Shown here in pieces: positions 31,338-38,177 of a stretch of DNA of 64,000 nucleotides. Each line of letters begins with the position of its first letter. The stretch's first letter is position 1. The notes beneath the pieces are model-generated. The model saw nothing but the letters and a program-made list of their open reading frames with translations. It did not search any database and was not told the origin of the DNA. Origin of the DNA: JAFGSI01 sp041287425 (lineage in GTDB: Bacteria; Chloroflexota; Anaerolineae; Anaerolineales; Villigracilaceae); contig JBEULG010000034.1 of the NCBI GenBank assembly GCA_041287425.1, positions 57,156 to 121,155 on the forward strand. Reading direction: 5' to 3'. The position numbers and the translations under genes are program-made.

Positions 31338-31574
31338 ATGATGCCAAAGTTTCGGAAAAAGCCTGTAGTGATCGAGGCGGTACAACTCACGCAAAGAGTT
31401 GTGATCTCAACCCCCGAGGGAGAGATGATCGGCAATCCTGGGGATTGGCTGATTACCGGTGTGAACGGCGAACAGTATCCGTGCAAGAATGAAATTTTCA
31501 GAAAAACTTATGAGATCGCAGAGGAAGCAGGAGAGGAAGAGCCTCCGGAATCTATCAGCAAGAGGGAAGAATGA
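31338..31574 (+). CDS. PGDYG-type small phage protein
   Basis: 78 residues: FRKKPVVIEAVQLTQRVV, then GDWLITGVNGEQYPCKNEIFRKTYE. This is a widespread phage and bacterial small-protein pattern (GDwIitGv.GE.YPckpdiF..tY). The role is unknown. ATG 31338 or 31341 may be the start. The acidic tail EEEPPESISKREE copies the tail of the previous gene. Confidence 0.7.
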   Translation: MMPKFRKKPVVIEAVQLTQRVVISTPEGEMIGNPGDWLITGVNGEQYPCKNEIFRKTYEIAEEAGEEEPPESISKREE

Positions 31575-31771
31575 GCGGCAAGCTGCATCCCGAACGAGTC
31601 ATTGAGCCACTTGTTAGAAAAGCGCTGGAGACTGGCAAAGACCGCGCGTCTTTATTCAGTGAGTATATCAAATTGCACTTCCGCGCGACCGGGAATCTGG
31701 CACCTGGTTGCGATGCGAAAGATTTCTATTTTGTTTTAGATCAGATTTTGGAGAAGCAGAAAAATGGCTGA
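31571..31771 (+). CDS. 66-residue hypothetical protein
   Basis: MSGKLHPERVIEPLVRKALE followed by a mixed segment ending LDQILEKQKNG. It overlaps both neighbours by 4-8 nt, so it is translated as part of the head operon. No family recognised. Confidence 0.55.
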   Translation: MSGKLHPERVIEPLVRKALETGKDRASLFSEYIKLHFRATGNLAPGCDAKDFYFVLDQILEKQKNG

Positions 31772-32375
31772 CGAAACTAAAGCGACCCAGGCGGTCAACG
31801 AAGGCGCAACCCAGGAGGTTGCACAGCAGTCCGAAGCCCAGGTGGTAGAGGAGCAAGAGCGTTTTGACACTGAGTATGTGCGCAAACTGCGTGCTGAGGC
31901 GGCTGATTACCGCAAGCGTCTGCGAGAGTTGGAGAGCAAGGTCAGGGCTGACGAAGAAGCAAAACTGACCGAGCAAGAGCGACTGCAGAAACGGCTTGTG
32001 GAGCTGGAACGCAAGGAGACTGAGTATCAGATGGCACTCCAGGCGAGGACACTGGAATACGAGGTCAAATTGCACGCGGCACGATTGGGAGTGGTTGATC
32101 CAGAGGCGGCTTACCGTCTGCTCGATTTGAAGCAGATTGAGTTTGACGAAGATGGCAAGCCAATGAATCTGGAGAAGGTGCTGAAGGAACTGGTCACCAA
32201 AAAACCATATTTAGTTGGAGCGACCAACGCGGCATCACCGATGAACCCAGCCCAGGGGCGCGTATCCGGCCAGCAGGTCTTCACGCGTTCGCAGTTGCGC
32301 GATCCCAAATTCTTTGCTGCCAACCGTGAGGCCATTATGCAGGCCATGCGGGAGGGGCGCATTCTTGAAGACTAG
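31764..32375 (+). CDS. Capsid scaffolding protein
   Basis: 203 residues, directly before the major capsid gene. Residues ~35-110 form a long charged coiled coil (LRAEAADYRKRLRELESKV, LTEQERLQKRLVELERKE). The C terminus is basic and helical (FTRSQLRDPKFFAANREA), as expected for the capsid-binding end. Length and position match phage minor structural GP20 scaffolds. Two motif copies (31868 and 32018) lie in the coiled-coil part. Confidence 0.8.
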   Translation: MADETKATQAVNEGATQEVAQQSEAQVVEEQERFDTEYVRKLRAEAADYRKRLRELESKVRADEEAKLTEQERLQKRLVELERKETEYQMALQARTLEYEVKLHAARLGVVDPEAAYRLLDLKQIEFDEDGKPMNLEKVLKELVTKKPYLVGATNAASPMNPAQGRVSGQQVFTRSQLRDPKFFAANREAIMQAMREGRILED

Positions 32376-32392
32376 ACTAACGAGGTGCAACT

Positions 32393-33298
32393 ATGGCGAA
32401 TATTACGACTACTACGGCTGCGGCTTTTGTTCCGGAAATTTGGGCAAACCGCGCCCTTGAGATTTTGCGCGCCAACGTCGTGTTGGCGAAACTGGTAACC
32501 AAGGATACCGATGTGGCGACCTTCCAGGTTGGCGACGTGCTGCATATTCCGTATCCGGGGACTTTTACGGCGCAGGACAAGGCAGCGAACACTGCTGTTA
32601 CCCTGCAAACCCCGTCCGGCGGCGCCGACCTGTCCGTGACCTTGAACAAACACAAAGAGGTCTCATTCCTGATTGAGGACCCGGCTCGGGCTCAGGCTAA
32701 TCAGGACTTGATGGACCGTTATATTCAGGCCGCTGTTCCGGCGATTGCCGAAGCGATTGAAAGCGATTTGTTCGCGCTGTATTCCGGGCTGTCCACCAGT
32801 GTTGGCACCAGTGGCACAGACATCACTGCTGCAACCATCCGCAATGCTCGCAAGGCGCTGAACGATGCCAAAGTGCCGCTTACCCCACGGCATCTGGTGA
32901 TCAGCCCGAAGGATGAAATTGCGCTGCTGGGTGACAACAACCTGGCGACCTACTTCGCCAATGCCCGCTCCGAGGCTGTGGCTCAAGGCGCAATTGGTCA
33001 ACTGTATGGTTTCACGGTCTGGATGAGCCAGCTGGTGCCAGTAGTGGCCGGGTCACCAAACTCTACCAAGAACCTGGCATTCCACCCAGAGTTTGCCATT
33101 TTGGCGATGCGTGCTCTGCCTGAGCCGCCCGCTGGGGCTGGCGCCCGCTCGGTGTCCATGCGCGATCCCGAGAGTGGTTTGGTGATCCGTGTGACCGCTG
33201 CCTACAACCCGACCTATCTCGGCGTCCAAGTTACTCTGGACGTGCTGTACGGCGTTGCCGAACTCCGCGATGCTGCTGGTGTTGTGGTGCTGTCATAG
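32393..33298 (+). CDS. Major capsid protein, P22-coat-like
   Basis: 301 residues. N-terminal MANITTTTAAAFVPEIWANRAL and VVLAKLVTKDTDVATFQVGDVLHIPYP are typical of the P22 gp5-like coat family, with HK97 fold. The central segment LSVTLNKHKEVSFLIEDPARAQA matches the E-loop/P-domain region, and PRHLVISPKDEIALLGDN the A-domain. A strong 11-bp hairpin after the stop probably limits transcription. Confidence 0.85.
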   Translation: MANITTTTAAAFVPEIWANRALEILRANVVLAKLVTKDTDVATFQVGDVLHIPYPGTFTAQDKAANTAVTLQTPSGGADLSVTLNKHKEVSFLIEDPARAQANQDLMDRYIQAAVPAIAEAIESDLFALYSGLSTSVGTSGTDITAATIRNARKALNDAKVPLTPRHLVISPKDEIALLGDNNLATYFANARSEAVAQGAIGQLYGFTVWMSQLVPVVAGSPNSTKNLAFHPEFAILAMRALPEPPAGAGARSVSMRDPESGLVIRVTAAYNPTYLGVQVTLDVLYGVAELRDAAGVVVLS

Positions 33299-33311
33299 CA
33301 CTCGCGGGTGG

Positions 33312-33354
33312 GGGCGCGGCGGCAGAGTTTCCTCCTTTGCTCACCGCCGCGCCC
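33312..33354. terminator. Strong G+C-rich hairpin after the capsid gene
   Basis: GGGCGCGGCGG (33312-33322) pairs perfectly with CCGCCGCGCCC (33344-33354) around a 21-nt loop. There is no T tail. It may stabilise capsid mRNA or partly terminate, giving more capsid than connector. Confidence 0.6.
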
Positions 33355-33371
33355 AGACTACGAGGTGAGAG

Positions 33372-33596
33372 ATGGCCCAATTCGTTGTCAATCCACATGG
33401 CACGGTGCACAGCATCCCGGACGAGTGGCTGCCGGATCATCTGAAACGTGGTTTTCGTATGGCCACAGTGGAGGAGATTCGACATTGGTACGAGATGCAG
33501 GGGCTGGAATTTCCAGAGGTGAGCGATGGCGAGAGTGAGCATGAGCAACCTGATCAGCCTGGTGAGAGACCTTATCGGCGATCCCGCCGGAGCTGA
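33372..33596 (+). CDS. 74-residue head-region protein
   Basis: Reads MAQFVVNPHGTVHSIPDEWL and MATVEEIRHWYEMQGLEFPE, ending in a charged tail (QPDQPGERPYRRSRRS). Similar small proteins lie between capsid and connector genes and may decorate or close the head; the function is unproven. AGGTGAGAG precedes ATG 33372. Its 3' end overlaps the connector gene by 71 nt. Confidence 0.6.
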   Translation: MAQFVVNPHGTVHSIPDEWLPDHLKRGFRMATVEEIRHWYEMQGLEFPEVSDGESEHEQPDQPGERPYRRSRRS

Positions 33597-34056
33597 GCAG
33601 ACATTTACGGATGACCAAATCGAGCGGTCGCTGGATGTGCACCTCTGGGAGTTTCGGTATCTGCCGCTGAAGCCGCTTCCGGTGATGGTGAATGGTGCTA
33701 CTGAGTATCGTGATTGGTGCAGTGAAGAACAGTACTGGGAAGCGGATGTCGTGCTTTATGATGGCGCTTACACTCAGCTGACACCGGACAATTCTGACCC
33801 GTTGCATGGACGTTGGTCATTTTCAACTGGTCAGACGGCGGTTTTGATTAGTGGGCGCGTCTATGACCCATACGGTGCAGCGGCAGATTTGCTCGAGATG
33901 TGGGCCGGAAGGGTCGCAATAGAGTTCGACATCAACGCAGACGGAACCAGCATGCAGCGTAGCCAGAAGCAACAGGCATTACGTGCTCTTGCTACTGAGT
34001 ATCGAAAGCAACAGCGAATTGTAGTCGCTCAACAGGTGAGGAATGACGTCTACTAG
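33526..34056 (+). CDS. Head-tail connector (adaptor) protein
   Basis: 176 residues. N-terminal LVRDLIGDPAGAEQTFTDDQIERSLD is the four-helix gp6/gp15-like adaptor pattern that docks below the portal. The middle is beta-rich (LSGRVYDPYGAAADLLEMW). A helical C terminus follows. Two TACTGAGTA copies (33699 and 33993) encode ATEYR in the same frame. Overlaps the closure gene by 14 nt. Confidence 0.75.
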   Translation: MARVSMSNLISLVRDLIGDPAGAEQTFTDDQIERSLDVHLWEFRYLPLKPLPVMVNGATEYRDWCSEEQYWEADVVLYDGAYTQLTPDNSDPLHGRWSFSTGQTAVLISGRVYDPYGAAADLLEMWAGRVAIEFDINADGTSMQRSQKQQALRALATEYRKQQRIVVAQQVRNDVY

Positions 34057-34393
34057 CGATTTGTCGAAAATTCGTGCCGAGCAGAACAAACTGCTGACCG
34101 AGACCGTGTATATCCAGCGGCTGACGCGCACATCCGATGGGGCCGGCGGCTGGAGCGAGGTCTGGCAGACGGTGGCGACCACAAAAGGACGCATTGCACC
34201 GAGCCAGCGCGGTGGAGAAAACGTCCAGGGTGGCGCAATTACGGCTTACGGCGAGTACATCGTGACGCTTCCGCATGATACTGAGTTGCAACAGGATGAC
34301 AGATTGCAGGTCAATGGTACTCAGTATGAACTGGAAGCGATTATGGAACGCAGCGAGAAAACAGCGCTGCGAGTTTTGGTAAAGAAAGTGTAG
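34043..34393 (+). CDS. Head closure / head-tail joining protein, SPP1 gp16-like
   Basis: 116 residues. The family pattern is TETVYIQRLTRTSDGAGGWSEVW, then GRIAPSQRGGE and DRLQVNGTQYELEAI. It plugs the portal channel below the adaptor. Two motif copies lie in it (34279 and 34318), only 39 nt apart. Confidence 0.8.
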   Translation: MTSTSDLSKIRAEQNKLLTETVYIQRLTRTSDGAGGWSEVWQTVATTKGRIAPSQRGGENVQGGAITAYGEYIVTLPHDTELQQDDRLQVNGTQYELEAIMERSEKTALRVLVKKV

Positions 34394-34400
34394 GTGAACT

Positions 34401-34661
34401 ATGAATCAGATCGTGAATGGAATTCCACTTGTGGTTTTAGTAATCTCTCTCGTTGAGTGGGTTAAGCGATTTGGGATTGAAGGCAAAGCGTTAAACGCGG
34501 TCAGCATGGCGATTGGTACGGTGATTGGAGTGGCGTACTGGTATGCACAAAGCCCCCTAGCAACCTTCGGTGACTGGTTCGGCGCAGTTGTCTACGGATT
34601 GGCACTCGGTCTAGTGGCCAGCGGCATCTACGACGCGGCGAAAAGTGCTTTACGGGGGTAA
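34401..34661 (+). CDS. Holin-like membrane protein
   Basis: 86 residues with about three hydrophobic helices (IPLVVLVISLVEWV, ALNAVSMAIGTVIGVAYWYA and VVYGLALGLVASGIY) and charged ends. Size and adjacency to the coiled-coil membrane protein and the lysozyme indicate a holin that opens the membrane for the endolysin. The next gene begins at the base after the stop. Confidence 0.75.
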   Translation: MNQIVNGIPLVVLVISLVEWVKRFGIEGKALNAVSMAIGTVIGVAYWYAQSPLATFGDWFGAVVYGLALGLVASGIYDAAKSALRG

Positions 34662-35024
34662 ATGATGAACCCGGTGGCCGAAGAACGCGTTTCAAATTTA
34701 TCGCTACAGCGCCAGATCGCGGAACTCAACGCGCATTTAGAGCAGGTTGCACGGGACGTCACAGAGATCAAGCAAATGCTAAGGGCTATCGAGGAACGTG
34801 TTCGGGCATTGGAAAATCACGAAGCAGGAGCACACCCGCTTATGGAAAGCCGCATTGACGCCGCATGGCGCAAACTGGAAGAACATGACAAACGGCTGGA
34901 CACCCTCACTCAGGTGGTGAGCCGGCTTGATCACAGCAATCGGCTGATGGCCTGGCTGGGTGGATTGCTTGGCAGCACAGTACTGATCTGGTTGGTGACG
35001 CAGATACTCGGAGTTGTCAGATGA
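34662..35024 (+). CDS. XhlA-like coiled-coil membrane lysis protein
   Basis: 120 residues. A long heptad coil (LSLQRQIAELNAHLEQVARD, VTEIKQMLRAIEERVRAL, LEEHDKRLDTLTQVVSRL) is followed by a single C-terminal membrane helix (WLGGLLGSTVLIWLVTQIL). This is the XhlA/haemolysin-associated layout, which works together with a holin. The stop overlaps the endolysin start by 4 nt. Confidence 0.75.
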   Translation: MMNPVAEERVSNLSLQRQIAELNAHLEQVARDVTEIKQMLRAIEERVRALENHEAGAHPLMESRIDAAWRKLEEHDKRLDTLTQVVSRLDHSNRLMAWLGGLLGSTVLIWLVTQILGVVR

Positions 35025-35950
35025 CGAATGCACTTGGTTTGGATTTGAGCCGGTATGATGAGCAGGTAGACTTCTCAGCGTTGGCGAGCGTGATTGATTT
35101 CGTCACGCTGAAATGCGGGGGCTCCGAGACTGGGTCGTTGTACAGCGATCCGCGTTTTGCCGAGCGCATCCAGCAGGCATATGATCATGGCATTGCGTGC
35201 GGTGCTTACTGGTTTGTCGGCCCGGGCTACTGGCTGGGACGTCAGCAGACCATGACCGGGGTTGAGAACCTGTCGGATGACCAGCATCCGATGCTCGTTT
35301 ATTTGCGTGATCTGCTGAAAAACAAGGCGGTTTATTGGCTGGCATTTGATGTTGAGGATGCCAGCCTGCGCACATCTGCGGGTCAGGTCACCGATACCTG
35401 GCTGGCATTCTACATTCGCGATCTGGTAGAGCGCATCCAGCGGCAGCAGCGGCTGGGGAATATGAGACCGTTCAAACTCGGTGTGTACAGCCGACGCTCA
35501 TTTACACAATCTCAGCCTGCTCTTGAGACGTATCTCGGCACTCAGCCTGATCTTTTCATTTGGACGGCAAACTGGGCAAATACCGGCGGCGGAACGCTCT
35601 CGCGAGATACCCAACCGCCAACCGGTTTCAAGCCCATCCCGTTTGGCTGGAGTGCGAAACGTGCTCAGGAATGGACGTTCTGGCAGTGGGCGGGAGATAG
35701 CGGCGGACGCTACATTCACCCGGCTGTCAAAACCGGGACCGGAGCACTGCGCCCACTGGATGTCAACGTGTATAACGGAGAGAAGTCGGCACTGTACAAA
35801 TGGGCGGGAATTGAACAGGTGACGCCACAGCCTACTCCTGAGCCGACACCACAACCGCAACCGGAAGTTGATCTGACTGAAGTCAACGCGAAACTTGATG
35901 CCGTCCTAGCACACCTGGAGAAACTGAAATGGCTGGAGCGCGAATCGTAA
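35021..35950 (+). CDS. GH25-like endolysin
   Basis: 309 residues. The fold starts GLDLSRYDEQVDFSALAS and FVTLKCGGSETGSLYSDP, with YWLAFDVEDASL holding the acidic catalytic residues expected for glycoside hydrolase family 25 muramidases, and FWQWAGDSGG near the end. A Pro/Thr/Gln linker (TPQPTPEPTPQPQPEVD) and a short coil follow. No signal peptide, so it needs the holin. Sits between head closure and tail genes, an unusual place for a lysis gene. Confidence 0.8.
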   Translation: MTNALGLDLSRYDEQVDFSALASVIDFVTLKCGGSETGSLYSDPRFAERIQQAYDHGIACGAYWFVGPGYWLGRQQTMTGVENLSDDQHPMLVYLRDLLKNKAVYWLAFDVEDASLRTSAGQVTDTWLAFYIRDLVERIQRQQRLGNMRPFKLGVYSRRSFTQSQPALETYLGTQPDLFIWTANWANTGGGTLSRDTQPPTGFKPIPFGWSAKRAQEWTFWQWAGDSGGRYIHPAVKTGTGALRPLDVNVYNGEKSALYKWAGIEQVTPQPTPEPTPQPQPEVDLTEVNAKLDAVLAHLEKLKWLERES

Positions 35951-36279
35951 TCAAGTACAACCACTTGGACCGCATCGCGGCGAAACTGCCGGAGGCAGTC
36001 GGTGCCATCGTGCGCAAGGCGGCATTTGACGTTGAGGCGAATGCGAAGGCTCAATTGTGGCAAGGACATGGTGTTGATACTGGGAAGATGAAAAATTCCA
36101 TCACTAGTGAGTTTCCCACGCAAACATCCGCCATTATTGCTCCTCACACGGATTATGCGATCTACGTTGAATTTGGGACTAAACGCATGAGGGCAATCCC
36201 ATTCATGCGCCCGGCAGCCGAGAAGGTGGCGCCGGCGTTTATTGAGGCGTGCAGACGACTGGAGGAACGGTTGAGATGA
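35929..36279 (+). CDS. HK97 gp10-like tail protein
   Basis: 116 residues: IVRKAAFDVEANAKAQLW, VDTGKMKNSITSEF, HTDYAIYVEFGTKRMRAIPFM. This is the HK97-gp10 / minor tail component signature (VDTG...Y...vEfGT...ra.PFmrPA). It overlaps the lysozyme gene by 22 nt and the next gene by 4 nt. Confidence 0.82.
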   Translation: MAGARIVIKYNHLDRIAAKLPEAVGAIVRKAAFDVEANAKAQLWQGHGVDTGKMKNSITSEFPTQTSAIIAPHTDYAIYVEFGTKRMRAIPFMRPAAEKVAPAFIEACRRLEERLR

Positions 36280-36662
36280 CGACACTCAACGCAGACCGCT
36301 GGCTGTACACTCAGCTGACCACCGATGCTAATTTAGCAGCAGCACTTGGTGGACGGGTATTCGTGGACGTTGCGCCGCTGGGTACTGAGTATCCGCTGGC
36401 AGTGATGACGTTTGTGGCGGCGCAGCAGGTCGGCAATTGGTCATCGGATCGGATCATGGATAATGAGTTGTGGCAAATCGCGGTGTGGACGGACGAGCCG
36501 AACTACACGATCATCGAGCCGGTGGCGGACCGCATTCGTGAGGTACTGCACAAAGCCAGCGGATCAGGAGTCATCGGCTGCTCATTTGAGCGTCAGTTAC
36601 GGATGAGCGACCCGGAAGGGTACAAGGCGATTATTTTGGAATTCAGATTGTTTACCCAATGA
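36276..36662 (+). CDS. Tail terminator / tail completion protein, DUF3168-like
   Basis: 128 residues starting MTTLNADRWLYTQLTTDANL. It continues LGGRVFVDVAPLGTEYPLAVM and LWQIAVWTDEPNYTIIEPVADRIREVL, the layout of gp17-like tail terminators. ATG 36276 overlaps the previous stop; earlier in-frame codons lie inside gp10. A TACTGAGTA at 36383 encodes GTEYP. Confidence 0.75.
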   Translation: MTTLNADRWLYTQLTTDANLAAALGGRVFVDVAPLGTEYPLAVMTFVAAQQVGNWSSDRIMDNELWQIAVWTDEPNYTIIEPVADRIREVLHKASGSGVIGCSFERQLRMSDPEGYKAIILEFRLFTQ

Positions 36663-36676
36663 AATGAGGTGAAACT

Positions 36677-37648
36677 ATGGGAGAGAAAGCGACGATTTTT
36701 CAGACCGTACAAATCGGTATCGAGGCCGTGCCTGGGACGCCAGTAGATGCGAACAAGAAACTGCTGGCGACGTCTCTTGTGCCATCGGTGAAGACCGAAG
36801 GTGAGACTTTCCGCGCGATGGGGAACAAGTACCCATCCTTTGCAGTGCTCAACAAAGAGTGGTCAGAGGTGAGTATCGAAGGCAAGTTGACGTACAATGA
36901 GATTTTGTATCTGTTCTCCTCGCTACTCAGTCAACCGACGCCCGTTCAGCAGGGTGGGACGTCTGCTTACAAATGGACGTTCGCGTCCAACACCAGTGCC
37001 GAAGACGCTGGAAAAACGCTGACGGTTGAGCAGGGCGATGTCAACACAGCCTGGCGTGCGGCTGGGGTTAAGGTCAGTGGATTGGAATTCACATTCAATC
37101 GCAATGAGGTATCGTTGTCCGGTAGTGCGATTGGGCAGCAACTGGAGACCGGTATCACCCTGACCGCCAGCCCGACCAGTATGACGCCCAAGCCCGTGCT
37201 GCCGGCTCATTTGTCGTTCTATATGGCAGATACTCAAGCCGGGCTGGATTCTGCGCAGGCGCTGACACGCGGCTTTTCACTGTCCTGGTCGCTGACCGAT
37301 AAAAACGCGCTGGCCTGGCCGGTCGGACAGCCACCAGTACTGATCGAAAGTGAACCGAAACTCGAGGCAAATTTAAGCCTGGCAACCGATACGGTTGGTC
37401 TCGGTTTGATTGCCACCATGCGCGCGGGAACGACTAAGTGGTTCCGGGTCAAAGCGGAAGGCGACACAATTGAGTCGACATATAAATACACCTTCCAGAT
37501 CGACTTCCCGGCACAAATTAGCGAGGTCGGCGATTTTTCTGACGAGGATGGGATTTACCTGGTGGAGTACACCCTGGCCATGATCCATGACGCGACCTGG
37601 GGCAAAGCATTCCAAGTTGACGTAATCACGGACGTGCAGACGCTGTAG
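36677..37648 (+). CDS. Major tail tube protein
   Basis: 323 residues, beta-rich. Typical start FQTVQIGIEAVPGTPVDANKKLLATS and internal FEFTF-like LEFTFNRNEVSLSGSAIG. The C-terminal half repeats the tube fold (LSLATDTVGLGLIATMRAGT, YTFQIDFPAQISEVGDFSDED). Position after the terminator and before the chaperone frameshift pair fits the tube. Contains motif copy 36924. Confidence 0.8.
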   Translation: MGEKATIFQTVQIGIEAVPGTPVDANKKLLATSLVPSVKTEGETFRAMGNKYPSFAVLNKEWSEVSIEGKLTYNEILYLFSSLLSQPTPVQQGGTSAYKWTFASNTSAEDAGKTLTVEQGDVNTAWRAAGVKVSGLEFTFNRNEVSLSGSAIGQQLETGITLTASPTSMTPKPVLPAHLSFYMADTQAGLDSAQALTRGFSLSWSLTDKNALAWPVGQPPVLIESEPKLEANLSLATDTVGLGLIATMRAGTTKWFRVKAEGDTIESTYKYTFQIDFPAQISEVGDFSDEDGIYLVEYTLAMIHDATWGKAFQVDVITDVQTL

Positions 37649-37653
37649 GAGGG

Positions 37654-37986
37654 ATGATGGCGATCAAACTGAGTGATCTGACCAAGCAGACGCGCGTGAT
37701 TCAGGTAGATGTTGGTGCATCCGAACCGCTGGAGATCGAGTATCGCGTCCAGGCCTACACGCCGGAGATCGAGGCGGAGATTGCCGGTGCTGAACAGCGA
37801 CCTGCTGGCACGTTGGCACATATACTGAGTAAATTGGTGGTGCGCTGGTCGCTGATTGACGACAACGGCGAGATGTATCCCCTGGACAACGATCATGTCA
37901 TGCGCTTGCCGCTTTCGTTCATGCTCACAATCTTCACCAAAATCGCCGAGGACATGCGCCCAAACCTGCCGAACGCCGGGGACTGA
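37654..37986 (+). CDS. Tail assembly chaperone, unshifted form (gpG-like)
   Basis: 110 residues starting MMAIKLSDLTKQTRVIQVDVG. The middle holds HILSKLVVRWSLIDDNGEMYPL and the end LPLSFMLTIFTKIAEDMRPNLPN. This is the usual layout of siphovirus tail chaperones. A slippery heptamer near its end allows a longer form (37654-38177). GGAGGG precedes the ATGATG start. Confidence 0.75.
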   Translation: MMAIKLSDLTKQTRVIQVDVGASEPLEIEYRVQAYTPEIEAEIAGAEQRPAGTLAHILSKLVVRWSLIDDNGEMYPLDNDHVMRLPLSFMLTIFTKIAEDMRPNLPNAGD

Positions 37987-38177
37987 AGCGGTGGCTGGTC
38001 TCCGGTGGGGAAGTTGGTGAGTGTCCAGAGTGGTACCAACTGATTAGAGCCGCGCGCTATCTAGGGGTCAAACCTTGGGAGTTGTTAAGTATGCCAGTGT
38101 GGTGGAGAGATGTTGCGTTGATCGCTGAGGAGGCGGAGATCGAGGCTCAAAATGTGAGGTTGAAACATGGCGATTAG
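37654..38177 (+). CDS. Tail assembly chaperone, frameshifted form (gpGT-like)
   Basis: 104 residues from the 0 frame followed by 70 from the -1 frame (174 in all). The added part reads RRGLKRWLVSGGEVGECPEW and YLGVKPWELLSMPVWWRDVALI, the usual helix-PWEL-W layout of T-domains that bind the tape measure. Its stop overlaps the tape-measure start at 38167. Both forms are expected, the short one in excess. Confidence 0.75.
37959..37965 (+). promoter_or_regulatory. -1 ribosomal frameshift site CCCAAAC
   Basis: The heptamer sits in the register C-CCA-AAC of the chaperone frame, the exact X-XXY-YYZ form for -1 slippage. After slipping, the -1 frame is open for 70 codons to TAG 38175-38177. Seven codons separate it from the normal stop. 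Confidence 0.8.

Noticed and set aside
33312..33354. Third copy of the GNRA leader
   Set aside because: The hairpin is strong but lacks the AACCCGGAG stem, the GAAA loop, the T tail and a promoter just upstream.
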